NCBI GenBank assembly: GCA_905221605.1
Contig: CAJNDS010002136.1
Coordinates: 134,001-198,000, forward strand
Length of the DNA: 64,000 nucleotides
Reading direction: 5' to 3'
Origin: Symbiodinium natans
Taxonomy: Eukaryota; Sar; Dinophyceae; Suessiales; Symbiodiniaceae
Below, piece by piece: positions 23,601 to 30,289 of this stretch. Every line of letters starts with the position of its first letter. The first letter of the stretch is position 1. The translations under genes and the position numbers were made by a program. A model generated the notes under the pieces. That model was not told the DNA's origin. It did no database searches and worked only from the letters and a program-made list of their open reading frames with translations.

Positions 23601-25217
23601 ACTCCTCAACCCTAAACCCTAAACCCTAAACCCTAAACCCTAAACCCTAAACCCAAAACCCTAAACCCTAAACCCTAACCCTAAACCCTGAACCCTAAAC
23701 CCTAAACCCTAAACCCTAAACCCTAAACCCTAAACCCTAAACCCTAAACCCTAAACCCTAACCCTAAAACTCGTTTCGGCCTTCAGGGGCATGTCGTTGC
23801 GCCTCTGCTGCTTGACAACGCAGCCTCGACCAGAGAGGACAGCCAGGGAATGTGGATCTCAGACAATTGACTTATCGGGCTTAGGGCCTCAACTACGACT
23901 TGCTACCCCCCAAAAAACAATGAAGGATAAATCTCTCATTACCCTTACAAGGAAGAATACTTTTGTGTTAAAGTTTTTGGGGGTTTGTAAGCAACTAGTA
24001 GACAAGGGATGTCAAGGATCTGTTGGTTTTAGGGTTTGGGGTTTAAGGTTTAGGATTGGACTTTTAGCTTAAGTCTGGGGTGGAGCGCCTTTGGGTTCCG
24101 AGTTGGGGCTTCGGTGACGGTAGCAACAGAAAGTCGACCTTCTTGTTGCCCTCTTTAAGGGTTTGGGGTTTAGGGTTCTGGGTTTAGGGCTTCAGTGACA
24201 GACTCTGGGAAAAGCTGAGGTTTCCACAGCTCAGAAGCCTGCGTACCAAATCTATACTGAACTTGGAACCCCAACAACGAATATAATTTTCGCTGTTTCT
24301 TAGGAACTATAGTACCCAAAAACTGAAAAAATATTGCCAAGAATCCCTAAGAAATGAGTCCGCAGCAGATAAGCTCAGCGCGTGGCAACGATCGGGTGAA
24401 TGTCTTGGCCGCGCTTTGAAGACGATGCCGGTCACCCCCTGGAGCTGGCAGTTGTGGAATTTAGTGTTTAGGGTTTACGGTTTAGGCCAATTTGGAAGAA
24501 TCTCGATTTGGGGGTTTGCGACAATAAGGGACCCCGAATAAAGTCTCCCAAATAGTAGGATGGCCTTAGAATAAGGATCCTAAACAAGGTACCCCTAATT
24601 TCGGAAACTCCGATTTGACAGAGGACCTACGCATCATGACTTGTCTGGTGAGGCAACAACCCTAAACCTTAAACCCTAAACCCTAAACCCTAAAGACCCA
24701 GCGCAGTTGGGAGGATTAGAGGGTTCGCGAAGGGCCAAAGGAAGTCCTCAAGAAAGCGGGCCATTCGGGCCCGGTACCTCTTTGTTGGATCCTACGATTT
24801 TGGGTTGAGGCTTGGATTCTAAGGGTCTTAGGGTCTTGGGGGTTAGGGCTAAGGTTCCTCCATCATTTTTGCCCCATGGCGAGTTCGACCCACCCTTGCT
24901 GTGCGAAAATCACGACACGCAGGACCGAACACTTAACATGGGCAAAGCAAAAATCACAGCGACCACTGGAACTTCTTTAAAGTTCGCAGGACACGCTGCA
25001 GACCCCTGTAACCCCAATGCCGGCTTCTTACCCAAATCCCCCCCCAAAACCCTAAACCCTAAACCCTAAACCCTAAACCCTAAACCCTAAACCCTAAACC
25101 CTAAACCCTAAACCCTAAACCCTAAACCCTAAACCCTAAACCCTAAACCCTAACTGATCCTTTTTCCAGGCGGGCCTGGCCCAGCACATCTTTGGTGGGA
25201 TTCCACATGTAGTTCTG
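6083..25217 (-). CDS. CDPK-like protein kinase gene, discontiguous (about 21 exons inferred)
   Basis: Predicted Ser/Thr kinase with C-terminal EF-hands, the layout of calcium-dependent protein kinases (Ca2+-activated phosphotransfer). Exons on the minus strand, in order, give: LGQGVTGIV glycine loop, VCK lysine, alpha-C Glu 18 residues later, HPNIL, hinge EWAEG, DIKPENVLL, ADFG, GDPRYAAPEL, DIWRLG, a P-L-x(3)-DDPYE segment, LRG, AVDLLEQLL...KRLG, then LDVNGHGE/VTLEDL (EF-hand). The lysine-to-Glu spacing and the glycine-loop-to-lysine spacing (15) equal those of typical kinases. Most junctions are phase 0 with GC, GT or GA donors and AG acceptors. Introns of 0.1-3 kb hold telomeric arrays and MITEs. 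The N-terminal start, the region between subdomain XI and the EF-hands, and the end of the gene are unresolved. The His-Arg before the catalytic Asp is not present as read. It could also be a decayed copy, although all exons are open. The order is seen in the sequence; the CDPK label is inference. Confidence 0.78.
6632..6664 (-). CDS. EF-hand 2-like, entering helix
   Basis: 33 bp, phase 0/0, acceptor GCTAAG, GC donor (AAG|GC). Reads ELTQVMAWMSK, an amphipathic helix followed in phase by the next exon. Confidence 0.55.
6683..6790 (-). repeat. Telomeric array adjoining family D element
   Basis: About 15 CCCTAAA units ending directly at a MITE (6791-6901). Confidence 0.96.
6791..6901. mobile_element. 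MITE-like family D
   Basis: 111 bp, only a few substitutions from 5223-5333; both preceded by AACCCTG at the end of a telomeric tract. Confidence 0.92.
7461..7496 (-). CDS. EF-hand 1, second half
   Basis: 36 bp, phase 0/0, acceptor CGCGGAG, GC donor (CAA|GC; an alternative CAG|GC gives a 21-bp exon). Reads VTLEDLQAGLRQ. Joined to the previous exon it places a hydrophobic at loop position 8 and an acid at position 12. The plus strand is also open with a good acceptor. Confidence 0.68.
7857..7910 (-). CDS. EF-hand 1, first half
   Basis: 54 bp, phase 0/0, acceptor GGACACCAG, GC donor (GAG|GC). Reads ERDLLESFCTLDVNGHGE: E-helix then loop positions 1-7 (D, N, H, G at 1, 3, 5, 6). Confidence 0.75.
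8578..8769. mobile_element. MITE-like family F containing a telomeric array
   Basis: CTAGGTGGCCCAGTAACC ... TACTACTGGGCATCCTAG. The interior 8637-8716 is CCCTAAA/CCCTCAA array, absent from the copy at 11754-11867. Confidence 0.87.
8961..9060. mobile_element. MITE-like family E
   Basis: Reverse orientation: GGGGTCGGAATAATTACTAG ... ATTATTCAGGCCCCTA. Confidence 0.87.
9238..9328. mobile_element. H-related palindromic element
   Basis: AGGGGCACCCCTTTTATAG versus AAAAGGGGTGCCCCTATTTTC. Confidence 0.65.
9658..9718 (-). repeat. Telomeric array
   Basis: About 8 CCCTAAA-type units with variants. Confidence 0.93.
9768..9854 (-). CDS. Possible junction-domain exon
   Basis: 87 bp, phase 0/0, acceptor ACAAG, GC donor (TGG|GC). 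Contains GRKMLFTTLALRLQ, similar in pattern to the helix before EF-hand 1 in CDPKs. The opposite strand is also open here, so the call is weak. Confidence 0.35.
10003..10100 (+). repeat. GCCACAA heptamers and CAG/CAA-rich tract
   Basis: Five GCCACAA units (10003-10040) followed by AGCAACAACAGC-type triplets to about 10100. Confidence 0.88.
10178..10281. mobile_element. Family G-like element
   Basis: GGTTACTTTATACGGGAACC then GGGCTACCGAGG; left end weak. Confidence 0.55.
10358..10463. mobile_element. MITE-like family B, diverged right end
   Basis: CTACTATTTGCTTAAGAACC at left; right end reads GGAGGTTCTCAAAGG. Confidence 0.7.
10807..10890. mobile_element. MITE-like family G
   Basis: TTGGTAGC ... 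GCTACCAA, flanked on both sides by GCATCC. Confidence 0.75.
10979..11046 (+). repeat. Telomeric array
   Basis: About 9 TTTAGGG units. Confidence 0.96.
11341..11391 (-). CDS. Probable exon of the CDPK-like gene
   Basis: 51 bp, phase 0/0, acceptor CCTGCAG, GC donor (AAG|GC). Reads DYGGRCPGIAVARSSGK. No motif recognised; position suggests the linker after the kinase domain. Confidence 0.5.
11454..11554. mobile_element. MITE-like family A
   Basis: TTGGGATGTTGCCCCCTAC matched by GTATAAGGGGGAACACCCAA. Lies between kinase-gene exons at 11341 and 11584. Confidence 0.85.
11584..11664 (-). CDS. Kinase exon: end of catalytic domain
   Basis: 81 bp, acceptor CCGAGCAG, phase 0, GC donor (ACC|GC). Begins RNLAPREAHINYTWHAELRQ; the Trp sits where HPW occurs after KRLG. 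Confidence 0.55.
11754..11867. mobile_element. MITE-like family F, array-free copy
   Basis: CCTAGGCTGCCCAGTAACC ... GTACTACTGGGCATCCTAG; the interior has a single AACCTAAACCCCC. Confidence 0.87.
12027..12080 (-). CDS. Kinase exon: subdomain XI
   Basis: 54 bp, acceptor GGGCAGAG. Reads AVDLLEQLLDLSFEKRLG, the AxDLLxxLLxxxxxKRLG signature with the invariant Arg. Donor either GA after GGT (phase 0) or GT two bases earlier in the plus sense (phase 1). Confidence 0.82.
12544..12620 (+). repeat. AAATGACCCCA minisatellite and poly-C
   Basis: Four 11-bp units, then an 18-base C run. Confidence 0.85.
12709..12753 (-). CDS. Kinase exon: alpha-G to alpha-H
   Basis: 45 bp, phase 0/0, acceptor GGATCAG, GC donor (TCC|GC). 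Reads KLRGAFARRDKACPS, equivalent to the KIxxGxF...S segment preceding the alpha-H helix. Confidence 0.68.
13001..13137 (+). repeat. Telomeric array
   Basis: About 19 nearly perfect TTTAGGG units. Confidence 0.97.
13222..13321. mobile_element. MITE-like family E
   Basis: GGGGGTCAGAGTAATCTCTA ... CCAATTATTCAGGCCTC. A right half of the same family follows at 13440-13504. Confidence 0.8.
13367..13426 (-). repeat. Telomeric array ending in poly-G
   Basis: CCCTAAA units followed by an 18-base G run and half of a family E element. Confidence 0.94.
13600..14590. repeat. Degenerate pyrimidine-rich repeat
   Basis: A loose motif like GCAATGATGTTACCTTTCTTTAGGGG recurs about ten times at irregular spacing (for example 13608, 13652, 14216, 14284, 14408, 14508). 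No coding frame seen. Lies in a kinase-gene intron and is interrupted by telomeric tracts at 13883-13950 and 14083-14151. Confidence 0.7.
13813..13876. mobile_element. Family J-like short element
   Basis: GGGGGAATGAGGTACCTATA ... CCCTCATTCCCCC. Confidence 0.7.
14917..14943 (-). CDS. Kinase microexon: alpha-G
   Basis: 27 bp, phase 0/0, acceptor GGTCAG, GC donor (AAG|GC). Reads DDPYEAFAK. An upstream acceptor (CTCAG at 14960) would add a few residues but breaks phase. Confidence 0.6.
14976..15484 (-). repeat. Telomeric tracts
   Basis: CCCTAAA units at 14976-15029 and 15429-15484, with no recognised gene in the roughly 400 bp between. Confidence 0.92.
15529..15579 (-). CDS. Kinase exon: alpha-F to alpha-G
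   Basis: 51 bp, phase 0/0, acceptor CCCTGAACCAG (telomere-like), donor TCG|GTTTG. Reads DFHGSHSEFLQKPLGRS; with the next exon it gives the PxF-like turn before alpha-G. Confidence 0.6.
15585..15855 (+). repeat. Long mixed TTTAGGG/TTTGGGG array
   Basis: 271 bp; TTTGGGG forms homogeneous sub-blocks among TTTAGGG. Confidence 0.96.
16621..16713 (-). CDS. Kinase exon: alpha-F, DIWRLG
   Basis: 93 bp, phase 0/0, acceptor CGCCGCAG, GC donor (GGG|GC). Contains LPLDYMHATDIWRLGSGMG; DIWRLG matches subdomain IX (DxWxxG). Confidence 0.78.
17448..17483 (-). CDS. Kinase exon: APE motif
   Basis: 36 bp, phase 0/0. Acceptor ATGCAG is preceded by a clear polypyrimidine tract; GC donor (CAG|GC). Reads GDPRYAAPELHQ, subdomain VIII, placing APE 22 residues after DFG when joined to the preceding exon. 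Confidence 0.8.
18103..18207. mobile_element. MITE-like family B
   Basis: CTACTATTTGCTTCAGAACC / ACACAAATAGTAG, core CTTATAAGGGCAACATAGGG. In the DFG-APE intron. Confidence 0.87.
18306..18395. mobile_element. MITE-like family H with target-site-like repeat
   Basis: GGGGTTTATGATAATTAGGG ... ATATCGTAAACCCC, flanked by ACTTG on both sides. Confidence 0.87.
18750..18867. mobile_element. Palindromic element (single copy here)
   Basis: TIRs ACAGTAAACTCC / GGAGTTTACTGT with inner GGAACATCC / GTTCCAAC. Confidence 0.78.
18894..18965 (-). CDS. Kinase exon: DFG motif
   Basis: 72 bp, phase 0/0, acceptor CCCCACAG abutting a telomeric array, donor AGC|GTTTAGGG inside the next array. Contains TVLLADFGNAAQLPGKFS, subdomain VII with the Mg-binding Asp. 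Both flanking introns start or end in telomeric repeat. Confidence 0.82.
18970..19422 (+). repeat. Longest telomeric array, in the intron between DIKPEN and DFG exons
   Basis: Array 19065-19422 with a block of the octamer TTTAGGGG (about 19310-19410); a shorter tract 18970-19007 abuts the DFG exon acceptor. Confidence 0.96.
19535..19882. repeat. Telomeric arrays flanking the catalytic-loop exon
   Basis: TTTAGGG at 19535-19597 and mixed at 19703-19758; CCCTAAA at 19814-19882, the last serving as donor for the alpha-E exon. Confidence 0.94.
19606..19656 (-). CDS. Kinase exon: catalytic loop DIKPENVLL
   Basis: 51 bp, phase 0/0, acceptor GACTCAG, GC donor (GAG|GC). Reads DIKPENVLLFGQGALFE, kinase subdomain VIB with the catalytic Asp, Lys and Asn. 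Confidence 0.85.
19881..19925 (-). CDS. Kinase exon: alpha-E to catalytic loop
   Basis: 45 bp, phase 0/0, acceptor GCGAG after a poly-C tract, donor TGG|GTTTAGGG made by the telomeric array itself. Reads VKHKLVHAESRHQIW. The next exon begins DIKPEN, so the usual HRD reads IWD (or HQD if the donor lies 6 bases earlier). Confidence 0.65.
19978..20130. mobile_element. MITE-like family C, diverged
   Basis: Left end GGAGGTTCATGGTACCTATT, interior TATAACTGTACTT; right end decayed. Confidence 0.65.
20246..20352 (+). repeat. GAGGGTTT-type minisatellite
   Basis: Runs of TGAGGGTTT and TGAGGGTTTT, a diverged relative of the telomeric unit. Confidence 0.9.
20558..21114. repeat. Telomeric arrays
   Basis: CCCTAAA at 20558-20622 and 20790-20886; TTTAGGG at 20996-21010 and 21044-21114. 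Unique DNA between them has no assigned exon. Confidence 0.94.
21171..21227 (-). CDS. Kinase exon: alpha-D to alpha-E region
   Basis: 57 bp, acceptor TTTGCAG, phase 0. Reads VISRSRSDGRPPSVRWVAS with donor TCC|GTAGC. The frame stays open further and the donor is uncertain; an overlapping frame begins GDL, which would also suit a hinge exon ending at 22922. Confidence 0.6.
21658..21796 (-). repeat. Telomeric array with CCCTGAA and CCCTCAA variants
   Basis: About 20 units. Confidence 0.95.
21870..22005. mobile_element. Family G-like element containing a telomeric array
   Basis: CCCAGTAGCC...GGGTACCCC, then TTTAGGG array (21914-21951), then GGGAACCTGGGAACCCC and GGGTAAAAAGG. Confidence 0.65.
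22085..22185. mobile_element. MITE-like family C
   Basis: GTGCATGGTACTTAGCAACC matched by AAGTACCCTGAACCTCC. Confidence 0.75.
22905..22979 (-). CDS. Kinase exon: beta-4, beta-5 and hinge
   Basis: 75 bp, phase 0/0, acceptor GCGCCAG, GT donor (CGA|GTTCGG). Reads VREYFVDILNVYVIAEWAEG followed by LFSKR; VYVIAEWAEG is the beta-5/hinge strand. Confidence 0.78.
23232..23314 (-). CDS. Kinase exon: alpha-C helix and HPNIL
   Basis: 83 bp. Contains AILAEFQHTSALCHPNILQ. The Glu of AEF is 18 residues after the lysine and 9 before HPNIL, the spacing of CDK2. GC donor (CAG|GC), end phase 0. A shorter version starting at 23288 (GAG|GCA) is possible. Confidence 0.78.
23467..23508 (-). CDS. Kinase exon: beta-3 with catalytic lysine
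   Basis: 42 bp, reads DPTGALVCKILAS between split codons. VCK is the ATP-binding VxK motif. The acceptor is CCCTAAACCAG, so the intron's 3' end is telomeric repeat. Confidence 0.75.
24294..24355. mobile_element. Short palindromic element
   Basis: TTTCTTAGGAAC versus TCCCTAAGAAA. Confidence 0.5.
24405..24438 (-). CDS. Kinase exon: glycine loop and beta-2
   Basis: 34 bp, acceptor CTCCAG, reads GVTGIVFKARP plus one base; best donor is GA (CCAA|GA), a dinoflagellate-type site. Joins to the next exon in phase 1 with the Val-to-Lys spacing of 15 seen in standard kinases. Confidence 0.72.
24511..24611. mobile_element. MITE-like family H with target-site-like repeat
   Basis: GGGGTTTGCGACAATAAGGG ... 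TTTCGGAAACTCC, flanked by GATTTG. Confidence 0.85.
25044..25153 (-). repeat. Telomeric array
   Basis: About 15 CCCTAAA units between the beta-1 and glycine-loop exons. Confidence 0.96.
25176..25217 (-). CDS. Kinase exon: beta-1 and start of glycine loop
   Basis: 42 bp, phase 0/0, acceptor GCGCAG, GC donor (CAG|GC). Reads QNYMWNPTKDVLGQ; the closing LGQ is completed by GVTGIV in the next exon to give GxGxxGxV. Confidence 0.75.
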
Positions 25218-25332
25218 CTGCGCAGTGCCGCTCCTTCCACAGCGACTTCTAGGGGGTTCCAGGGCTTGGTCGTTATAGGCGCAAATAGGGTTTAGGGTTT
25301 ATAGGGTTTAGGGTTTAGGGTTTCGGGTTTAG

Positions 25333-25518
25333 GACAGAATCATTAGAGCAGGGATTTGGGTGATTTTTCAATACATTAAAAAAAGGCACCCTAAGGGAAT
25401 ACCATTAGTAACGAATATAGGGGACAGAATAATTAGAGCAGGGTTTTGGGGGGTTATTATGGTATATTGATAGAGGGCCTCTAAGGGAATACTTCTTGTA
25501 ACTATTCCGACCCCTAGA
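25333..25518. mobile_element. Tandem pair of family E elements
   Basis: A partial copy (25333-25416) runs directly into a full copy (25417-25518). Confidence 0.83.
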
Positions 25519-25857
25519 GAAAGAATTCTGGACTCGTGTTACATTGTTTTCTATGTGAAAGCCTCGCATTGGTTGTGACTTTTGTAGTGTGCTCTCACGG
25601 TGCACGCTGCTTGGCCTGTATGGCGGGCGTGCTTGATCCGTTGAGTTGCCCATACGGTTTGGGCCGCAGGCAATAGGTCTGCACATTTCGCATAGCGACT
25701 TTGACTCGCTGCGTGGGAAGTGAAAAAGTGACCCCTAGAGAAAAAATCAGCTCGAAGTCGAAGGACGCCAAACCCTGAGGCGTGAGGAAATTGAGGGTAC
25801 AAAGAGGCTCTGAGATATCCCTGAGCTACACCTTGGTTTAGGGTTTAGGGTTTAGGG

Positions 25858-25927
25858 GTCCGGTCGGGGTGCAGTTGAATTGCCAGGATTCGGGGTACAC
25901 GGTAATTGCACTGGTGGGGTCAATGTC
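25858..25927 (-). CDS. Possible exon upstream of the kinase
   Basis: Acceptor CAACAAG, open frame DIDPTSAITVYPESWQFN and on into a telomeric tract. Could belong to the kinase N-terminus. The donor is not resolved. Confidence 0.33.
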
Positions 25928-26168
25928 CTTGTTGTGGTTTTAGGGGCGGTTTGGGGTGCTTCTTTCTTTCGTTGTTCCAGGCTCAGGGTAAACCCGCTAA
26001 ATACAAAAGGGTTAGGGTTTAGGGCCGGGTTTAGGGTTTAAGGTTTAGGGAATCCCCAGCACTTGCCAACTGGCCTTCCCCTTGAATCCGCAAACATGTG
26101 GGGCTTCAGCCTGAACCCCACCCTCGCCCGGACCGCCCAGCTAATCCGCACGTATTCGAACTTTATTC

Positions 26169-26271
26169 CTAGGGGTCGGAATAGTTACTAATAGTATTCC
26201 CTTAGGGTGCCTTTACAAATATACGACAATAACCCCCTAAAACCCTGCTCTTATTATTATGTTCCCTATAT
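26169..26271. mobile_element. MITE-like family E
   Basis: CTAGGGGTCGGAATAGTTAC ... TATGTTCCCTATA. Confidence 0.82.
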
Positions 26272-26554
26272 GACGCGGGGTCCCGCAGCACTTCAGCAGG
26301 TCCGTCACGGTGCCTGGGAGGTGAACTCGACCCATGATTGGAATACCAGGAGTTGACGGCCACCCTACACCCATCACCCAAGCCCAAACACCCACATCCT
26401 GAACCTCAGAAAAAAAACTTTCCGAATCATGAGCTACCTGCCTCTCTGTGAACCCGTCAGGTGTCCATCTCCATCAAAAAAGCCAAACTGTTTGTGACTT
26501 TTGTCCTAGGGGCATCTTGGGATAGATCTCAAAAAAGGGGGTGAAAGATTTGCG

Positions 26555-26646
26555 GTTGGGATGTTCCCCCTTATGCTGAAAGTCCTTATGCCCGCCCACT
26601 CTAATCCCTATGAAGGAGCTGTTAATATAAGGAGGAACATCCTAAC
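26555..26646. mobile_element. MITE-like family A
   Basis: GTTGGGATGTTCCCCCTTAT with ATAAGGAGGAACATCCTAAC. Confidence 0.87.
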
Positions 26647-26681
26647 CCTAAAGCCTATATACCCTAAAAAAACCCGAAATG

Positions 26682-26966
26682 GGACCCTAAACCCTAAACC
26701 CTAAACCCTAAACCCAAAACCCCACACCCAAAAACCCTAAACCCTAAACCCGAAACCCGACATGGGACCTTCAACTCCCAGATGGACAAAAATATAAGGG
26801 GGAACAACCCGAAGCTCGGTCTCTCGGTGCTGCCCCAGATGCCGCTCTGTGCCTGTCGCCCGATGAAGGAGCTTCGTGCAAAGGACGATCGAAACTCCTG
26901 GCTTGAAGGGTTTAGGGTTTAGGGTTAATGGTTAAGGGTTTAGGGTTTAAGGTTTAGGGTTTAGGT
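26682..26966. repeat. Telomeric tracts
   Basis: Degenerate CCCTAAA at 26682-26762 and TTTAGGG at 26909-26966, around a solitary family A end (26790-26811). Confidence 0.9.
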
Positions 26967-26969
26967 GGC

Positions 26970-27770
26970 CGGCACTGATTGCGCTCCGGAGATTCACATC
27001 TTGAGCATGTACTTCTCAGGATCTGAGGGGTCAAGTGTCAAACGCTTTTGGACAAGTGCAGTCCCAAGAAGTGGCACAGTGCTTCAAGGAGCTAGAAGAA
27101 CGCAGCTGGCTGCGCATCTGTCGAAAACTTATAGTTGCATCACATCAGGCAACCAGAGGACCGAACCCGATGACCTTGCGACCGAGACCAGCAAATGCCT
27201 TCTGCACGAGCCTGCGGACACATCTCGCCCCTTGCAATAGAAATCGTCCTTCCTTCCCTGCCGGATTTGTACGAGCCACAAAACGAACCAGACCTGCACA
27301 TGCGTTTCTGCACGGAACAGGACCTGAAAGCGCACTGGGTGCTGGCGATGAATACGCGCTCTGCCAACCACTGGTTCTGTTCGAGCGCATGCATGGACAA
27401 CCGGTGCGTGGACGAGTGCGTGGTGGGCGTGTACAAACTGCATGTACGAACACATACGTGGACTTGACACTTAGGACTTAGGTTTAGTGGCTCAGCCAAT
27501 GCCACCCTATAGTTGAGCCACCAACGCTTCCCGCCATGTTTATTGTGCAACTGCATGTCATTCATACCCAAACACCCCCAAGGCCACAACACCAAATTTC
27601 ATTCCATGAATTCATAAGGGTTGGCTTCTCGATTCGGGAATGGGATACTGATAGTTGCACTCTGCAGGCTACAGCCATCTGTACAACACGCCTGCTGCAA
27701 GCCCAAGTCAAACATCAAGGCATCTCATCAAATCACGGCTCCTTAAGACTTGAGTGCACCCACCTCTTAA
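26970..27770. other. Telomere-poor unique stretch
   Basis: About 800 bp with several overlapping open frames on both strands (up to about 150 codons, for example minus 27140-27595). None has a recognisable domain, and the frames exclude one another, so no gene is called. Confidence 0.5.
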
Positions 27771-27887
27771 CTACCAGTTGCTTAATAACCCCCCCCCCCC
27801 CCCCTTCAACGATATTCTTCCTTATAAGGAAAATATGGGAACTATGACTCTTATTTTTTAGAAGGGGGGTTCTTAAGCAAATAGTAG
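27771..27887. mobile_element. MITE-like family B
   Basis: Right end GGGGGGTTCTTAAGCAAATAGTAG-type; left end CTACCAGTTGCTTAATAACC with a poly-C run. Confidence 0.82.
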
Positions 27888-28824
27888 TCAAGGGGGCTGG
27901 GGGGGGGGTTTGTGAACCTTTGGCACGCTGCCTCGGCATCACCGCCACTGGCACGCCGCGTGCGCCGCGTGCGCGACTTGGCGACGCTGGGGCCGTTGGG
28001 CGTGGGAGGAGCCGAGCCTCCGGCAGCGAAGTTTCGTTCTCAGGTTGAGGGAGCTAGCTTATGTTGTGTAAGGGGAAAGGATGTTCTTGCCGTGCTCACA
28101 ACGTGGAGTGTTGCTAGTTCGGCACGGATCATGCAGTTCCCAATCGAAAATTATGTGACTAAGTTTGCATGATGTGCTTGCCATCTTCACGGAAGTACAA
28201 AAGACAGTGCCAGGCACGTACTGTTCATGACATCCGACATGTGTTGTAGTCTTGAAATTACGGCAAGCAAGGACACCTGACAGGGGGCTGCTGGGGGAAG
28301 CCCTGAACTACAAATCGGGCAGCGTGGCCCTGATCCCTAAACTTTGGCCCATTGTTTGGGAAACCGAAGAAAATTATTTGCAGCGGAGGTTCAGACGGTT
28401 CAGAGGCGAACCAACACCGACACTGAAACCCTCAACAACGGCAGCCTTCGATTGAAGGGCCCAGGCCGAGAGTCCTCACATGCAAAAAAAGCCTTTGAGG
28501 CTTCGCCGGTACCCCAGCCCTAACTCCCCTCAACCCCAACCCAAACTTCTGAACTCTCGCTGCCATGATCATACTGATGAGGTCTAATCTAGGCTGGCCC
28601 TTAAAACCCTCCGACAAAAATTCCTGAATATGATCCTCTCCAACCCAGCAAGGGAAAATATCAAACATGTCCCAAGGGCCTGCCGAGCAATGGTCTAAGG
28701 AGCCCCTAAACCCTAAACCCTAAACCCTAAACCTAAACCTAAACCCTACAAAATCGAGCAGCCTTCGAGTCCCAGAGCCCCACTGCCCCCCCCCCCACCC
28801 CCAACAGTCTCTCCCGCCTTCGGC

Positions 28825-28894
28825 CATGGCTTCGGTCGCGAGGCGCGCGCCACTTTGCGAGAGAATGGCCACGGCTTCGGCTCCGTGTACAAGG
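28825..28894 (-). CDS. Unidentified exon (strand uncertain)
   Basis: Acceptor AAAGCAG, GC donor (ATG|GC). Contains LVHGAEAVAILSQSGARLAT, helical, on the same strand as the other genes. The plus strand here reads NGHGFGSVYKAAF, which resembles a kinase glycine loop; only one can be right. Confidence 0.4.
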
Positions 28895-29410
28895 CTGCTT
28901 TTGCGAAAAGTTGGACTTGGGCTTAGGGCTTAGGGCTTAGGGTTTAGGGCTTAGGGCTTAGGGTTTAGGGTTTAGGGTTTAGCTGTGGCTTGAGGGTTAG
29001 ATCGACTATACGCAGTGCAGGGAAGATCTCAGAAAGTCTCTGCCTCTGTCGCCTCTGGGGCGGGGGGGGGGGGGGGCGGGGCTGGTCTTGTGAAAGTCAT
29101 CTTCGGGATGTGGGTGTTGCTAACGGCACTATGCATTGCCGAGCTTCACGGCTTGCGGCCTGGCTGAGCTGCGCAACTCACAAACTTCAGCGGGCCGACA
29201 ACAGGAAAGGTAGTAAAGGCTCTGCAGCATCGAAGCTCGACCCCGATCAACCAAATCGAGCGCGAGGCTGCACACCCCATACACACCCCAAGCCCTCGAG
29301 ACAATCACGGCCCTGTAACGACGTCGAAACCCCAATTACCAATAGCCGAACCCCTAAACCAAAGCAACCCCCCGCCGCCGCCCCCCCCCCCCGCCCCCCC
29401 CGCCCCGGAA

Positions 29411-29472
29411 GTTCGTGCGCCAGCAAAGGGCCGCACGCACGGATCTCAGTGATCTGCTTCGGCATGTCCCAC
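29411..29472 (-). CDS. Unidentified exon
   Basis: Acceptor TCCATCCCACAG, then WDMPKQITEIRACGPLLAHE. The donor end is uncertain. Lower-coordinate side runs into poly-G/C. Confidence 0.35.
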
Positions 29473-29686
29473 CTGTGGGATGGAAGAGGCGCGGGCTGCA
29501 CAAGAAGCCGAGGCCAGAAAAAGCCCCAAAAGACGAAGCCGGGGCCGAACGCAATCCTTGCGGGAGCCCCGGACAACCCTACTTGGCTCTCGCTTGGGAG
29601 TGCAGGGTCTGAGGCCTTGAGTGCCTCACTTCTTGGGGGCTCCTGGTGGTTTTGATTTGCTCTATGGGCCGAGAGCAAGTTTCAGC

Positions 29687-29748
29687 CTCACGGAAGAGAA
29701 GCATCTTTGCTGCGCCGAGGTCTTTCAAAGAGAATGATATTTCCAAAG
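29687..29748 (-). CDS. Unidentified exon
   Basis: 62 bp, acceptor CTGTTCAG, GC donor (GAG|GC). Reads LEISFSLKDLGAAKMLLFRE. Alternating helix pattern; ankyrin- or HEAT-like at most. Confidence 0.45.
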
Positions 29749-30172
29749 CTGAACAGGCAGTATCATGATGTTCCTCATCCATCGGCAACCTGCTGGACGC
29801 ATTGAGTGAACGTACGCACAGCAAACGTCAGATCAACATGTCCACAGCTACCAATTGAAAACATCTATGGAGGTGGAAACTTCAAACGACAGCAAACAAC
29901 TCCAAGAAGGCTGCGGGAAAGGTACATTGACTCTGGAGACCAATCCCCCAAACCCCCCCCCCCCCCCCCCCCCCCGCCCGCCCCTAACGCACATCGGCTG
30001 GCCGTGACCGTTGTAGACGGAAGGTCGACTTCTTGGCTTTTGGAACAAAGCGCCCCAAGACTCCACCCTAAACCCTAAACCCTAAGCCCTAAACCCTAAA
30101 CCTTAAGACCCCAAACCCGAAACCCTAAACCCTAAACCGAGAACCCTTGTAACCCGGAGATGTTCAGATGGC

Positions 30173-30230
30173 CTCTTTGGAAGGATCGCTGGACCCACTT
30201 CTGGCTGCTTTCAGAGCCGCTGGAACACCG
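30173..30230 (-). CDS. Unidentified exon
   Basis: 58 bp, acceptor TTCCCGCAG, GC donor (GAG|GC). Reads GVPAALKAARSGSSDPSKE, reminiscent of armadillo-type repeats. The plus strand has a 32-codon ORF (30168-30266), so strand is not certain. Confidence 0.38.
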
Positions 30231-30289
30231 CTGCGGGAACCAAAAAAGTGGCTAGGGCTTGCTTGACGACTCGAACAGGATTTCCAAAA

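Larger units (their letters stand above)
23160..23768. repeat. Telomeric arrays around kinase N-lobe exons
   Basis: CCCTAAA at 23160-23218 and 23606-23768; TTTAGGG at 23512-23539, the last abutting the beta-3 exon acceptor. Confidence 0.95.

Noticed and set aside
24110-24240. Two exon-like segments between the glycine-loop and beta-3 exons
   Set aside because: Both have good edges, but inserting either would break the kinase fold spacing; kept as a warning that exon-like segments arise by chance.
28990-29655. Longest ORF in the window (221 codons, plus strand)
   Set aside because: It runs through poly-G and poly-C tracts, has a Pro/Arg-rich low-complexity middle and no domain; minus-strand exons with splice edges overlap it.
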